Assembly (NCBI GenBank): GCA_024695145.1
Contig: JAILIS010000010.1
Location: forward strand, 18,384-82,383
Source of the DNA: Lachnospiraceae bacterium
Lineage (GTDB): Bacteria > Bacillota > Clostridia > Lachnospirales > Lachnospiraceae
Direction of reading: 5' to 3'
DNA length: 64,000 nucleotides
Part shown: one piece after another, positions 1-8,770 of the stretch
Numbering within the stretch: the stretch's first letter is position 1
Layout: every line of letters begins with the position of its first letter
The notes under the pieces: generated by a model
Told to the model about the DNA's origin: nothing
The model's input: only the letters and a program-made list of their open reading frames with translations
Databases searched by the model: none
Translations under genes and position numbers: made by a program

Positions 1-1307
1 GTCTTGCTTGCATCTGTCCAGCACTCCTGAAGCTTCTCGATCATCATGTCTTCCCAAACTGTGGTATCTCTTGAGTAAGGTCTGAATACGAGCTTGGCAT
101 CGAGCATCTTCATATGTCCGTTAAGATCGAAGCAGTCTACGCTGTTAACCCATGCATCAGATGTTCCCTTGTATGCTGACATCGTAACGCCGAGTTCTGC
201 CTGCTTGAGCTGTGCTTCCTTTGATCCGAGATACTCGATAAGTGACCATGCAGCATCAAGGTTCTTGCCGTTTGCAGCTGCTGCCCAGCCGAGTCCGTTG
301 TAGATCGATACTCTGTCATCAGGTGAGTTCGTGTAAGGAAGAACTGCTACATCACAGTTTGCTGCAGCATATTCATTATCGCGGTATCCGGCAAGCATCC
401 ATGAACCGTTGATAGACATTGCAGTCTTGCCTGCGCAAAGAAGTTCGTTGGGAGCTGTTTCCGATACTGTTGCAAGGTCAGGGCATGAGCCGTCTGCGAT
501 CATGTCTGTAAAGAGCTGAACAGCCTTGATGGAATTGGGATCATCCATACCTGAGGTCTTCTTGTCGTCGCTTATAACATATCCGCCCATTGAATAGATC
601 GTGTTGTAATAACCTTCCTGGTTGTTACCCGGAGCTATTGCATATCCCCAGTGATCATCGTTTGTAAGCTTCTTGGCATTTGCCGCAAAGTCTTCCCATG
701 TCCAGGTGTCATCGGGATAAGGAACTCCCATCTCATCAAAGATAGTCTTGTTGTACCAAAGAGCGATCGTATCGATATCCTTCGGAACCGCATACTGTTT
801 GCCGTCTGACTGATAAAGCTTAACGATTCCTTCATAGTAGTTGTTAAGGTCGATCTTGTCGCTTGCATCGATCCTGTCGGTAAGGTCGAGAAGCATGTCG
901 TTCTCCATGTATTTCTGTGCTACGTTTGAATGCATCCAGAATACATCGGGAAGCTCGCCGCCTGTTGCGCCTGCTTCAAGAAGTGTCCAGTAGTTGTTCC
1001 AGTCAACAACCTGAATGGTAGCCTTAACGCCTGACTGCTCACTCCACTCGTCAACGATCTGCTGAAGTCCGGGTCTCTGGCCTTCATCCCAGATCGTAAC
1101 TGAGAGCTCGCCCTCAACGCTGCTGCCTATGCTGTCGGGTGCTTCTTCTTCAGCTGCAGGTGCTGCTTCCTCTTCTGCGGGAGCTGCCTCTTCAGTAGCT
1201 GCAGGTGCTTCTGCCGCAGGTGCTGCGGGTGCTGCTGCGCCTGCACATCCGATCATTGAAATTGCGGTAACGGCACTGAGTAAAATGGCAATTACTTTCT
1301 TTTTCAT
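1..1307 (-). CDS. ABC transporter sugar-binding lipoprotein, C-terminus cut by window edge
   Basis: Extracellular solute-binding protein (family 1) that would capture an oligosaccharide outside the cell and pass it to an ABC permease. The reading frame is open from the start at 1307 to base 1 (about 435 codons). The N-terminus is MKKKVIAILLSAVTAISMIG followed by Cys, a lipobox that marks it for lipidation and anchoring. A low-complexity Ala/Glu/Pro linker of about 35 residues follows, then the binding domain, with a typical segment near VVDWNNYWTLLEAGATGGELP and Trp-rich stretches. A strong AGGAGG lies 7-8 bases before the ATG. It follows the GH36 alpha-galactosidase on the same strand, so an alpha-galactoside such as melibiose or raffinose is the likely ligand (inference). 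Permease genes would lie to the left of the window. Confidence 0.9.
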   Translation of the reverse strand, partial: MKKKVIAILLSAVTAISMIGCAGAAAPAAPAAEAPAATEEAAPAEEEAAPAAEEEAPDSIGSSVEGELSVTIWDEGQRPGLQQIVDEWSEQSGVKATIQVVDWNNYWTLLEAGATGGELPDVFWMHSNVAQKYMENDMLLDLTDRIDASDKIDLNNYYEGIVKLYQSDGKQYAVPKDIDTIALWYNKTIFDEMGVPYPDDTWTWEDFAANAKKLTNDDHWGYAIAPGNNQEGYYNTIYSMGGYVISDDKKTSGMDDPNSIKAVQLFTDMIADGSCPDLATVSETAPNELLCAGKTAMSINGSWMLAGYRDNEYAAANCDVAVLPYTNSPDDRVSIYNGLGWAAAANGKNLDAAWSLIEYLGSKEAQLKQAELGVTMSAYKGTSDAWVNSVDCFDLNGHMKMLDAKLVFRPYSRDTTVWEDMMIEKLQECWTDASK

Positions 1308-1406
1308 AAATCATAACCTCCTAAATAATGTGTGAACAAAATGTTCTCCTAAAACATAACCGTTCTCGTTCCCTGCTCCGATCACGGATACAACCCAATA
1401 ATAATA

Positions 1407-1414
1407 AAACGTTT
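1407..1414. promoter_or_regulatory. Possible repressor/catabolite operator, AAACGTTT palindrome
   Basis: A perfect AAACGTTT palindrome embedded in GCGAAACGTTTTAT (minus strand) sits just downstream of the -10 of the lipoprotein promoter, where a LacI/CcpA-type repressor would block transcription. It resembles the centre of a cre-like site but lacks the full flanking consensus. The assignment rests on position and symmetry only. Confidence 0.3.
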
Positions 1415-1425
1415 CGCTCATGGGT

Positions 1426-1453
1426 ATGGTATTTCGTGTTTTTTTGATGTCAA
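1426..1453 (-). promoter_or_regulatory. Sigma-A-type promoter for the sugar-binding lipoprotein
   Basis: On the minus strand TTGACA (1448-1453) is separated by 16 bases from TACCAT (1426-1431). It lies in the gap between the alpha-galactosidase stop and the lipoprotein start, leaving a leader of about 110 bases. The -35 is perfect and the -10 is 4/6, so this is a plausible separate promoter inside the module. Confidence 0.5.
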
Positions 1454-1466
1454 TTTGTGATATCGA

Positions 1467-3668
1467 TTACTCCTTTGCTTCAATAACCTTGACACAGGAG
1501 ATAAAATCATTTGCCAGGGCAAATCCACCCTCAAACAGCGTTTTCAGCGTTACTCCGAGATTCATCAGCTCATCACCGTAATACTCTTTGTCTTCGATAA
1601 CGTAAAGTTTTTCTTCCGACAATCCGGCAAGCTTTAAAAATCCCGGGAGGGAATTGACGTTTGCTCTCAGACAGTAGAATCCGAGTATTGCTTTCCTGCG
1701 GTCGGATGAAACGACGATCCATGCACACTGATCGGTATCGAACGGGGATCTGAGCCTGTAGAACCTGCCGAACTGGAACAGCTCTCTGTTCTCCTTCATG
1801 AATTCTATCTGCAGTTTGACTTCTTCAAATTCCTCTTCGCTTACGTGGTTGAGATCAAGTTCATACCCGAACGTACCGAAATATGCAACATTTGCCCGTG
1901 TTGAAATAGATACGTTCCTGCCTGTCTGCTGGTTGGGAACTGCAGAAACATGCGCGCCTATTGAGGATATGGGATATCCGAAAGAAGTTCCGTACTGGAT
2001 CCTGATCCTGTCGATGGCATCAGTATTGTCGGAGCACCATGCCTGCGGCGCATAGTAGAGCATTCCCGCATCAAATCTGTTTCCGCCGGATGAACATGAT
2101 TCAAACAGTATATCCGGATAGTCGTTTCTGAGCTTTTCGTACAGTCTGTATACTCCCATCACATATTTGTGATATACCGTTCCCTGCTCCTGAGGGGTAA
2201 TGTCGATGTTGTATACTTCCGTAAGGGATCTGTTCATATCCCATTTGATATAGCTGATCGGTGCATCAGACAGTACTTTGCTCAACATACCATAGATGTG
2301 ATCAACCACCTCTTCCCTTGAAAAATCAAGGACAAGCTGGTGTCTTCCCAGGGATGATTTTCTCCCCGGAGTACCAAGTGCCCAGTCGGGATGTCTTCTG
2401 TAAAGATTGCTGTTCGGATTGACCATCTCAGGCTCAATCCAGAATCCGAATTTCATCCCGAGTGCGTTGACTTTCCGTGCCAGTCCTGCCATTCCCTGAG
2501 GAAGTTTTTTCGGATTTTCGATCCAGTCACCGAGTCCCGCAAAATCATCGTCTCTCTCGCCAAACCATCCGTCATCGAGAACAAAGAGTTCCACTCCGGC
2601 TTCTTTGGCCTTTTTGGCGATCTTTAAGATCTTTTCCTCATCAAAGTTCATGAAAGTGGCTTCCCAGTTGTTGATGAGTATGGGTCTGGGGGTATTCTTC
2701 CACTTTCCTCTTACAAGATTGTTGTTATAAAGTTCATGATACGTCTGACTGAGGCTGTTCAGGCCTTCTGCAGTATAAGCGATCACCGCCTCCGGCGTCT
2801 CAAATGTCTCTCCTTTTTCAAGGGGCCATGAAAACCTGTCGGGGTTGATCCCCATAAGGATCCTCGTGCGTCCGAACGTATCACATTCAGCCTGCGCAAT
2901 AAAATTACCGCTGTATACGAGCGATACACCTATCGCTTCACCGCCGTGATCATCCGTATTGGGTCTCTTAATGATGATAAAGGGATTCTGGTTGGCGCTT
3001 GACGCACCGCGCTTGCTTTCAATGGAAACGGATCCCGCTGTAATCTTTCTTGTAACGGGTATCCTCTCTCTTGCCCATGCGCCGGAGAACTGCATCCATT
3101 CGTAATCCTGATCCGGCAGGTCAAGGCATGCGGAAAGCGCTTTTGTCAGCATGACCTTCGAAGCCCCGTTGTTGGTAAAGACCGCATGTCTTGTGATAAC
3201 GGGATGATCTTCAAAAATCGTATACGAGAGAGTGAGCGACATTTTGGCCACTTCATCCTCAAGCTGCATCTCCAGTGTCATAGCCTCCTTATCATCCGCA
3301 TAAGTTGCGGGAAGTCCTGTAAGAGCTGTCTTGCCGGCAAATATCCTGTGATCCTTATACACGAACGAGTTGACACGGGAACCGTTTGACTGTTCTGTTT
3401 CAAATGCCTGCGTGCCGAAATCCGTCGTACCGAATGACGGGTACTCCTGCCGGTTCAGCTCCATGGAATAGCTCTCGGTATCGGCATCAACGGCAACATT
3501 TGACAGGCCGAAGCGGTTAACGACGTACGACATGTCCTCTTTGTCTCTTATGCACTTTCCGAAATAGATATTCCCCAGATCGCCGACGGGAGTGACGCAG
3601 ATGATATAACTGATCTTTGCGTTATACAGATGAAACTGCTTAGATTTGCTGTGCCATATAATGTTCAT
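1467..3668 (-). CDS. Alpha-galactosidase, glycoside hydrolase family 36
   Basis: Retaining alpha-galactosidase of 733 residues, the usual length for bacterial GH36 enzymes, that removes terminal alpha-1,6-galactose from melibiose, raffinose-type sugars or galactomannan. No signal peptide is visible, so it should act in the cytoplasm on imported sugar. The N-terminus (KQFHLYNAKISY) matches the start of AgaA-type enzymes. Motifs include LFVLDDGWFGERDDD, then KWDMNR with the predicted nucleophile Asp477, and WCSDNTDAIDR with the acid/base Asp547. These two positions are nearly the same as in Geobacillus AgaA (478 and 548). GAAAGG precedes the ATG. It lies between the sugar-binding lipoprotein and a divergent AraC regulator, which fits an inducible alpha-galactoside operon. 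Confidence 0.95.
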   Translation of the reverse strand: MNIIWHSKSKQFHLYNAKISYIICVTPVGDLGNIYFGKCIRDKEDMSYVVNRFGLSNVAVDADTESYSMELNRQEYPSFGTTDFGTQAFETEQSNGSRVNSFVYKDHRIFAGKTALTGLPATYADDKEAMTLEMQLEDEVAKMSLTLSYTIFEDHPVITRHAVFTNNGASKVMLTKALSACLDLPDQDYEWMQFSGAWARERIPVTRKITAGSVSIESKRGASSANQNPFIIIKRPNTDDHGGEAIGVSLVYSGNFIAQAECDTFGRTRILMGINPDRFSWPLEKGETFETPEAVIAYTAEGLNSLSQTYHELYNNNLVRGKWKNTPRPILINNWEATFMNFDEEKILKIAKKAKEAGVELFVLDDGWFGERDDDFAGLGDWIENPKKLPQGMAGLARKVNALGMKFGFWIEPEMVNPNSNLYRRHPDWALGTPGRKSSLGRHQLVLDFSREEVVDHIYGMLSKVLSDAPISYIKWDMNRSLTEVYNIDITPQEQGTVYHKYVMGVYRLYEKLRNDYPDILFESCSSGGNRFDAGMLYYAPQAWCSDNTDAIDRIRIQYGTSFGYPISSIGAHVSAVPNQQTGRNVSISTRANVAYFGTFGYELDLNHVSEEEFEEVKLQIEFMKENRELFQFGRFYRLRSPFDTDQCAWIVVSSDRRKAILGFYCLRANVNSLPGFLKLAGLSEEKLYVIEDKEYYGDELMNLGVTLKTLFEGGFALANDFISCVKVIEAKE

Positions 3669-3804
3669 TCGTACAACCTTTCAATTAATGGGTAACGGTT
3701 AAACATATGACCGAAGCAGGGTATTAACAGTATACTCCGGGCAGACATCCTTTCTAATGGCTTTTTTTGATTTTTAAATGTCAAAATGTGACCTCATTAT
3801 AAAG

Positions 3805-3834
3805 TTGAACAGATGCCATCCGGCATTATATAAT
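3805..3834 (+). promoter_or_regulatory. Promoter of the AraC-family regulator
   Basis: TTGAAC (3805-3810), 18-base spacer, TATAAT (3829-3834), about 40 bases before the AraC-family start codon. It lies in the 206-bp divergent intergenic region (3669-3874) shared with the alpha-galactosidase, where the regulator presumably also binds. On the minus strand a TATACT at 3729-3734 could be the -10 for the alpha-galactosidase, but its -35 is poor, as expected of an activator-dependent promoter. Confidence 0.5.
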
Positions 3835-3874
3835 TAGATGGATCATAAAAGTTACCGGCAATCGGAGGTAGGGC

Positions 3875-4735
3875 ATGCCACAGGAACTTCAGGGGTGTGA
3901 TTTTTGCAAATTCGTAAACTATGAGGATTCAGATGATTTCTATCTGTATGAGCTTGGCCGGAACAAGTGCGAGCCGTTGTATTCTTACGAGCATTTAGTG
4001 AAAAACCGGGTCATTCTTCACTTTGTAACCGGCGGAAAGGGTATACTTCGCTTAAACAACAAAGAATACAGCGTGCATGAACATCAGGCGTTCCTGATCC
4101 CGGACAATACCAGAGCTTTTTATCAGGCTGACAGGGATGACCCCTGGTCGTATATCTGGTTTCATATCGGAGGACCCAAGATACCTCTTATTCTGAGGGA
4201 AGCAGGACTTACGGGAGAGCATCCCATCTATACACCCACGTCGTGCGCAGATATAATCGAAGGACTTGCCATGGACATACTGGATAACTATACCCGCCAG
4301 TATTACTGCGTAGGTACGCTTTATAAGATCTGTGATTACATGATCGAAAACTCATCCGACAAAGAAGAACCGGATATAGAGAACTCCCTGTTATATGTCA
4401 AAAACGTGATATCCTATATCCAGCTCAAGTATTCGGAGCCTGTCAAGATCGAGACCATCGCATTCTCCCTGGGGCTGAACAGAAGCTATCTGACGAGACT
4501 GTTCAAAAACGCCACAGGCTATTCGCTTCAGGAATATCTGCTGACATACAGAATGAAGATGGCGGTTAAACTTCTGGCAAACAGTTCCCTAAGTGTTGCC
4601 CAGATAGCCTCTAACGTCGGATATACCGATACTTTCACGTTTTCAAAAGCATTCAAGAGATTCTACGGTAAATCACCTTCAGATTACCGAAACGTCAAGA
4701 TAAACGTCTCCACCGGAACCATAACCGGATCATGA
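3875..4735 (+). CDS. AraC-family transcriptional regulator, likely alpha-galactoside activator
   Basis: A 286-residue one-component regulator. The N-terminal half (about residues 15-160) is a cupin-like sugar-sensing domain (GGKGILRLNNKEYSVHEHQ, then DDPWSYIWFHIGG). The C-terminal 100 residues carry the two helix-turn-helix units of the AraC/XylS family: KIETIAFSLGLNRSYLTRLFK and SVAQIASNVGYTDTFTFSKAF, ending in the usual GKSPSDYR. GGAGG lies 8 bases before the ATG. It is divergent from the GH36 enzyme, and MsmR/RafR-type regulators commonly occupy this place, so it probably activates the alpha-galactosidase/ABC genes. Its 3' end overlaps the convergent tadC stop by 6 bases (4730-4735). Confidence 0.93.
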   Translation: MPQELQGCDFCKFVNYEDSDDFYLYELGRNKCEPLYSYEHLVKNRVILHFVTGGKGILRLNNKEYSVHEHQAFLIPDNTRAFYQADRDDPWSYIWFHIGGPKIPLILREAGLTGEHPIYTPTSCADIIEGLAMDILDNYTRQYYCVGTLYKICDYMIENSSDKEEPDIENSLLYVKNVISYIQLKYSEPVKIETIAFSLGLNRSYLTRLFKNATGYSLQEYLLTYRMKMAVKLLANSSLSVAQIASNVGYTDTFTFSKAFKRFYGKSPSDYRNVKINVSTGTITGS

Positions 4736-6061
4736 GTTAAGGCCGATAAACGCCGGGACCATCACAACAACAAGAACGACCGCAAGCATCATGAACATAG
4801 GCAGTAACAGCTTTGTTTCCGCCTCGGATGCCTCCATTTTGATCCGGTTGTTTTTCTCACGCTGTGCTTTATCCATTTCCTCGTACAATATCTCATACAG
4901 ACCGTCATTTCCTTTTTCTACAGCCTGCTTTACAAAGCTGATGAACGACCTGTATCTGACATTGTCACACCTTTGTGCGAACTCATCATATGCACGAAGT
5001 TCGCTGCACCCTTCATCCATCTTTTTAAGTGCCGTCTGCATCTCATCATAAGCGTATCTTCTGGAGGATCCGGGAATTTTCAGGCTTTCCTCGTATCTTT
5101 TGCAAATGTTTGTCCATATGGCTCTCGGGTTCATTCCGGCCATATAGTACAGTATGTACTGATTGAGTATTCCGGGATGGTCCCTGTCCATCTGCTCCCT
5201 TCTTTTTCGGGCCTCATCCTCAATCTTCCGGTCTTTGGCCGTCATGATGAGCATAGCCGCTGCAAGGCCAAAGAATACTGCCGCCCATCCTCTGTTAAAT
5301 GAAGCGTCATAAAACCGCACACTGTAACCTTCCACATGATCCGGAAGGATCTGATCACTCCCGGTCTTTGTAAGCTCGTTCGCCTTTTTGACAGATTCCT
5401 CTATGAGCTCTTTTGCGTCTTCTTCAGGTCCTTTCTTTCTTTTTCGCAAGATAACATATGAATATTTATCTTCGGAATGATCCCTGTATTTAAGTGATGC
5501 TGTAAGCCTTATTTCCATTCCCTTATCTTCAGGATCTTCCTCCGACAGCCTGTCTGTGTTGATAACACCTTTACTGCTCAGTATCAGAGGTTTGTCACTT
5601 TTCCATGTGATATCAAAGGGATATCCGTATATACTCCTCTTCAGATCGAGATCATACATCACATTTTCCGGATCTTCATTGTCTCCGAGTATCTCCTTCC
5701 ACAGTACATCATCGAGCTTTTTTGAAAACTCCGATATCTCCTGCTCGGTATACATCCTCTCTTCAACATCCACCCGGAGCTTCTCTTCATATCCGTTTGA
5801 AGACCGTGCTTTCAGTGTCACCGATCTTACACCTTCTCCGAATTCATTCCTTCGAAGTGATCCTACCGGACGGGACAGTCTGTTATGATCTGCCACAAAG
5901 ACCGGAATACTTATGATCATTGTAAGTGTCATTATAACCGCAAAGATACAGGCCTTCTCTTTTCCGAAGATGCGGATCCTCCTGTCCGATTCGCTTCCCG
6001 GATACAACGACCTTATATGTGTTTCGTTCTTTCTGGAAACAAACAGTCTTGAAATGCTCAT
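4730..6061 (-). CDS. tadC: TadC-like inner-membrane platform protein with extracytoplasmic Ig-like insert
   Basis: A 443-residue membrane protein and last gene of a cpaF-tadB-tadC set. The C-terminal part (about 295-443) looks like a type II secretion F domain ending in a hydrophobic helix (LLLPMFMMLAVVLVVVMVPAF). The N-terminal half is unusual. A membrane helix at about 35-56 is followed by about 190 residues outside the membrane, then a second helix at about 258-275. The outside segment contains FDITWKSDKPLILSSKGVI and later EIRLTASLKYRD, which resembles the atrophied bacterial Ig-like (aBig) repeat of surface proteins. Ordinary TadC proteins lack such an insert. It overlaps tadB by 4 bases (ATGA), so it is probably translationally coupled. 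The role (platform for pilus assembly or secretion) follows from the family. Confidence 0.75.
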   Translation of the reverse strand: MSISRLFVSRKNETHIRSLYPGSESDRRIRIFGKEKACIFAVIMTLTMIISIPVFVADHNRLSRPVGSLRRNEFGEGVRSVTLKARSSNGYEEKLRVDVEERMYTEQEISEFSKKLDDVLWKEILGDNEDPENVMYDLDLKRSIYGYPFDITWKSDKPLILSSKGVINTDRLSEEDPEDKGMEIRLTASLKYRDHSEDKYSYVILRKRKKGPEEDAKELIEESVKKANELTKTGSDQILPDHVEGYSVRFYDASFNRGWAAVFFGLAAAMLIMTAKDRKIEDEARKRREQMDRDHPGILNQYILYYMAGMNPRAIWTNICKRYEESLKIPGSSRRYAYDEMQTALKKMDEGCSELRAYDEFAQRCDNVRYRSFISFVKQAVEKGNDGLYEILYEEMDKAQREKNNRIKMEASEAETKLLLPMFMMLAVVLVVVMVPAFIGLNS

Positions 6062-6792
6062 ACTTTTACATCTCCTATCTTTTCCGACAGACAGACAGAG
6101 AATACATATACGGCCAGACAGATGCTCATCACCGTTATACCCAAAGAATTATGGTAGAGAACGCCTATAAAACTTCCGGAAGAGAATTTCAGATATACAA
6201 GTATTCCCGGCGGAATAATGCACATGACTCTCTGTTCATACTGTTTGGCCCGGATCAATACCTTTGCTTCACACTGTGCCCGTCGTCTGTCATCCATTAC
6301 CGATACACATGACGAGATGACCGCGGAAAAGTTTGCGCCCTTATCTTTTGCCACCGAAAAAACTACGGCAAAATCATATATTTCGGGTATCCGTGTCCTC
6401 TTTGCAAGATCATACAAGGCTTCCGTCAGTCTCTTCCCCATTGCGACCTGTGTATTTATCATCCCAAGCTCTCTTGCTATCGCAGATCTCTTTCCATACA
6501 GTTTTTCCATATCGGTCCCGGCGATCGCAAAAGCATTCTCAGGTGATATTCCGGCTGCCAAGGAGGTTGAAACGGATATGAGTGTCTTCATGAACTCATC
6601 CGTCAGCTCCTCATCATATTTTCTGCTTTTCATACCCTTTACAGCCCTCGTGAACAGCCAGAATCCCGGCGCGAATACGATGGCGGCATATATTTCGTCA
6701 TAAAAAAGCCAGGAAGCGGTGCAAGATAACAGTAAATATGTGATCACGCATATGACCCTGTCTTTCGGCTCCAGCCGGAACTTACTGTTCAT
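6058..6792 (-). CDS. tadB: TadB-like type II secretion F-domain protein
   Basis: A 244-residue inner-membrane protein with two N-terminal hydrophobic segments, a cytoplasmic type II secretion F domain (about 55-190; ISVSTSLAAGISPENAF, then FSVAKDKGANFSAVISS) and two C-terminal membrane helices. TadB pairs with TadC to form the platform on which the CpaF ATPase works in Tad/Flp pilus systems. It overlaps cpaF by 11 bases and tadC by 4, so the three genes form one operon. Recognition is by fold pattern and context; the individual TadB motifs are weak. Confidence 0.8.
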   Translation of the reverse strand: MNSKFRLEPKDRVICVITYLLLSCTASWLFYDEIYAAIVFAPGFWLFTRAVKGMKSRKYDEELTDEFMKTLISVSTSLAAGISPENAFAIAGTDMEKLYGKRSAIARELGMINTQVAMGKRLTEALYDLAKRTRIPEIYDFAVVFSVAKDKGANFSAVISSCVSVMDDRRRAQCEAKVLIRAKQYEQRVMCIIPPGILVYLKFSSGSFIGVLYHNSLGITVMSICLAVYVFSVCLSEKIGDVKV

Positions 6793-8020
6793 AATCTTCC
6801 AGTCCCCTCCTTACCAGCTTGCCGGTATTGATAAGTTCATTTGTTCTTACAAGATCGCCTTCTATCCTGCCTTCTGTCATACCGGTCTCCCGAAATACAA
6901 ACAGAGACCTTGTATCTATACCGTCCTTCGTCATACCGGCTACCTCTTTTATCTCCATCACATGTCTGCTCTTATCCCTGAGTCTGCCCAGATGAACTAT
7001 GATATCCACGCCGGATGCTATCTGCCGCCTGAGTGCCTCAACCGGTATGACCGTAGACAGCATTACCATGGTCTCGAGCCTTGATATCGCATCTTTCGCA
7101 CTGTTTGCATGGATGGTGGATAACGATCCGTCCTGACCGACATTAAATGCCTGAAGCATGTCTATGGCTTCCTCGCCCCTGACTTCTCCGACTATGATCC
7201 GGTCAGGCCTCATGCGCAGTGCCGTCCTTATAAGGTCCCTTATAGTGATCCCGTTACATCCGCTTGTTGTGGCACTTCTTGTCTCCATCCTTACCAGGTT
7301 TCTGATACCCATTATCCTAAGCTCGGCGGCATCCTCGATCGTAATGACTCTTTCATCTTCCGGAATAAAAGAAGACAGTACATTTAAAAATGTTGTCTTA
7401 CCGCAGCCGGTCGAGCCGCTTATGAGTATGTTGTATCCGCTTATAACCAGTTTTCCGAGAAATTCCAAAGCCTGCTGCGATATGCTGCCGAATTCGATCA
7501 GCTTTGCGGCATCAACCGGACGCGAAGGGAATCTTCTGATCGTAAGGGCAGGTCCGTTTATCGCCGTAGGGTCAAGGACTGCATTTACTCTTGATCCGTC
7601 AGGAAGTCTTGCATCCAGTATCGGAGATGACAGATTAACGGTTCTGTTTACATCGGATGCTATCTTTCCTATGATATCGATAAGCCTATCTTTTGATTCA
7701 AACCGTATACCCGTACCGGTCAGACGCCCCTGCCTCTCCACAAAGATCTCATCCACTCCGTTCACCATTATCTCTGTGACCGAATCGTCATCGAGGATAT
7801 CCTGCAGAACATCCATCCTGCGTATCCTGTTAAACAGTTCATGACACATTCTCGCACGCATTTTGGGTGTCAGCGAAGTGCAGTCAGTATTTGCCATGAT
7901 ACACTCCCTGATCGTCCTCATTACATACTCATCATCTGCCCCTGCATTTTTCATAAGCCTGTCACAGATACGATCGAAGACATCTGCCTTAATATCAGAG
8001 TAATGTTTTGGTTCCGTCAC
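6782..8020 (-). CDS. cpaF: CpaF/TadA-type secretion ATPase
   Basis: A 412-residue hexameric ATPase of the type II/IV secretion superfamily that would power Tad pilus assembly. Walker A is SGSTGCGKTTFLN at about residue 200. The Asp box and Walker B region read IIVGEVRGEEAIDML, followed by the His box STIHANS. The length matches CpaF without the N-terminal regulatory extension of long forms. The start is GTG at 8020, supported by an AAAGGGGGG stretch 5 bases upstream. No pilin, prepilin peptidase or TadZ/E/F gene is in the window, so these must lie elsewhere or the set serves another purpose. The C-terminus overlaps tadB. Confidence 0.92.
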   Translation of the reverse strand: MTEPKHYSDIKADVFDRICDRLMKNAGADDEYVMRTIRECIMANTDCTSLTPKMRARMCHELFNRIRRMDVLQDILDDDSVTEIMVNGVDEIFVERQGRLTGTGIRFESKDRLIDIIGKIASDVNRTVNLSSPILDARLPDGSRVNAVLDPTAINGPALTIRRFPSRPVDAAKLIEFGSISQQALEFLGKLVISGYNILISGSTGCGKTTFLNVLSSFIPEDERVITIEDAAELRIMGIRNLVRMETRSATTSGCNGITIRDLIRTALRMRPDRIIVGEVRGEEAIDMLQAFNVGQDGSLSTIHANSAKDAISRLETMVMLSTVIPVEALRRQIASGVDIIVHLGRLRDKSRHVMEIKEVAGMTKDGIDTRSLFVFRETGMTEGRIEGDLVRTNELINTGKLVRRGLEDYEQ

Positions 8021-8128
8021 AGGATCCCCCCTTTGCTGTTAAGTTTAATAAATGTGATGATCCGCCGATCCGGCGTAAATGACACGGACAGTATCAGACC
8101 TGTATGAAAAGGATACGTCTTACACGAG

Positions 8129-8158
8129 ATTATAGATCACACGGATCGGTCCTGTAAA
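8129..8158 (-). promoter_or_regulatory. Promoter of the cpaF-tadB-tadC operon
   Basis: TTTACA (8153-8158), 18-base spacer, TATAAT (8129-8134) on the minus strand, about 110 bases before the cpaF GTG start. The leader contains a small GC hairpin, CGCCG-ATC-CGGCG, at 8063-8075. The boxes are close to consensus, so basal transcription is expected. Confidence 0.6.
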
Positions 8159-8197
8159 CAGATCAGAGGATGATAATGCAATTTCGTGATTGTACAT

Positions 8198-8238
8198 AAA
8201 GATAAGGCCTTTGGGCTGATCCCAAAGACCTTATCTTT
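8198..8238 (-). terminator. Terminator after fliS
   Basis: A long inverted repeat: 18 bases on each side (8198-8215 and 8221-8238, with one mismatch) around a 5-base loop. It lies about 30 bases beyond the fliS stop and separates the flagellar genes from the tad operon promoter. The U-tract is short (the stem ends in TTT), so efficiency is uncertain. Confidence 0.7.
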
Positions 8239-8266
8239 GTGAAAAATCACTATATCATGGGGCTTC

Positions 8267-8743
8267 TTATACTGTATATCCTCTGTTGTCTGAGGAATAA
8301 GAAGTGCTTTCGTTAAGAGTACCCTTTCCGTAAGTCAGTCCTGCATATACCGACTGGGTATTACTCATTACAGGACCGCTGTCGTCCTGCTGCGCGATCT
8401 TGGCAAAGGATTCTTTCAAGGATGACAGAAGGCGCTCTGCCCCGTCAAGAGCGCTGCTGTCGTTTTTGATCACGGCCATTGACACTTCTTTTGATATAAA
8501 TTCATATATCCGAAAAAGCGGAAAGGATATCTCATATGAAAAATCAAGGGATGATATAAGATCACCGAGGACTCTTCCGGCGCTGGCACAGCCTGCTTTT
8601 GCGCCTTCATGATCCTGCACAAGAAAGCATTCTTTTGCATTTTCTATATACTCAATTGCCAGGTCGTATAAGATAACGATCAGTCCGGATGCGGAAGCAT
8701 TGGTGATCCTTAGTGTATATTCCTGTTTGCGTTCTTTAGTCAT
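8267..8743 (-). CDS. fliS: Flagellar export chaperone FliS
   Basis: A 158-residue protein of the FliS family, which binds the C-terminus of unpolymerised flagellin and delivers it to the flagellar export apparatus. Recognition is from the mainly helical N-terminal 120 residues (GLIVILYDLAIEYIENAKE, then EISFPLFRIYEFISKEV) and from its place 27 bases after flagellin. It is about 25 residues longer than typical FliS because of a Ser/Thr/Tyr-rich tail (about 125-158). AAAGGAA lies before the ATG. Confidence 0.82.
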   Translation of the reverse strand: MTKERKQEYTLRITNASASGLIVILYDLAIEYIENAKECFLVQDHEGAKAGCASAGRVLGDLISSLDFSYEISFPLFRIYEFISKEVSMAVIKNDSSALDGAERLLSSLKESFAKIAQQDDSGPVMSNTQSVYAGLTYGKGTLNESTSYSSDNRGYTV

Positions 8744-8770
8744 AGGTATCTGTTCCTTTTATTATCGCGT

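Noticed and set aside
7158..7844. 228-residue plus-strand ORF opposite cpaF
   Set aside because: It is the antisense shadow of a strongly conserved ATPase gene and has no ribosome site or recognisable domain.
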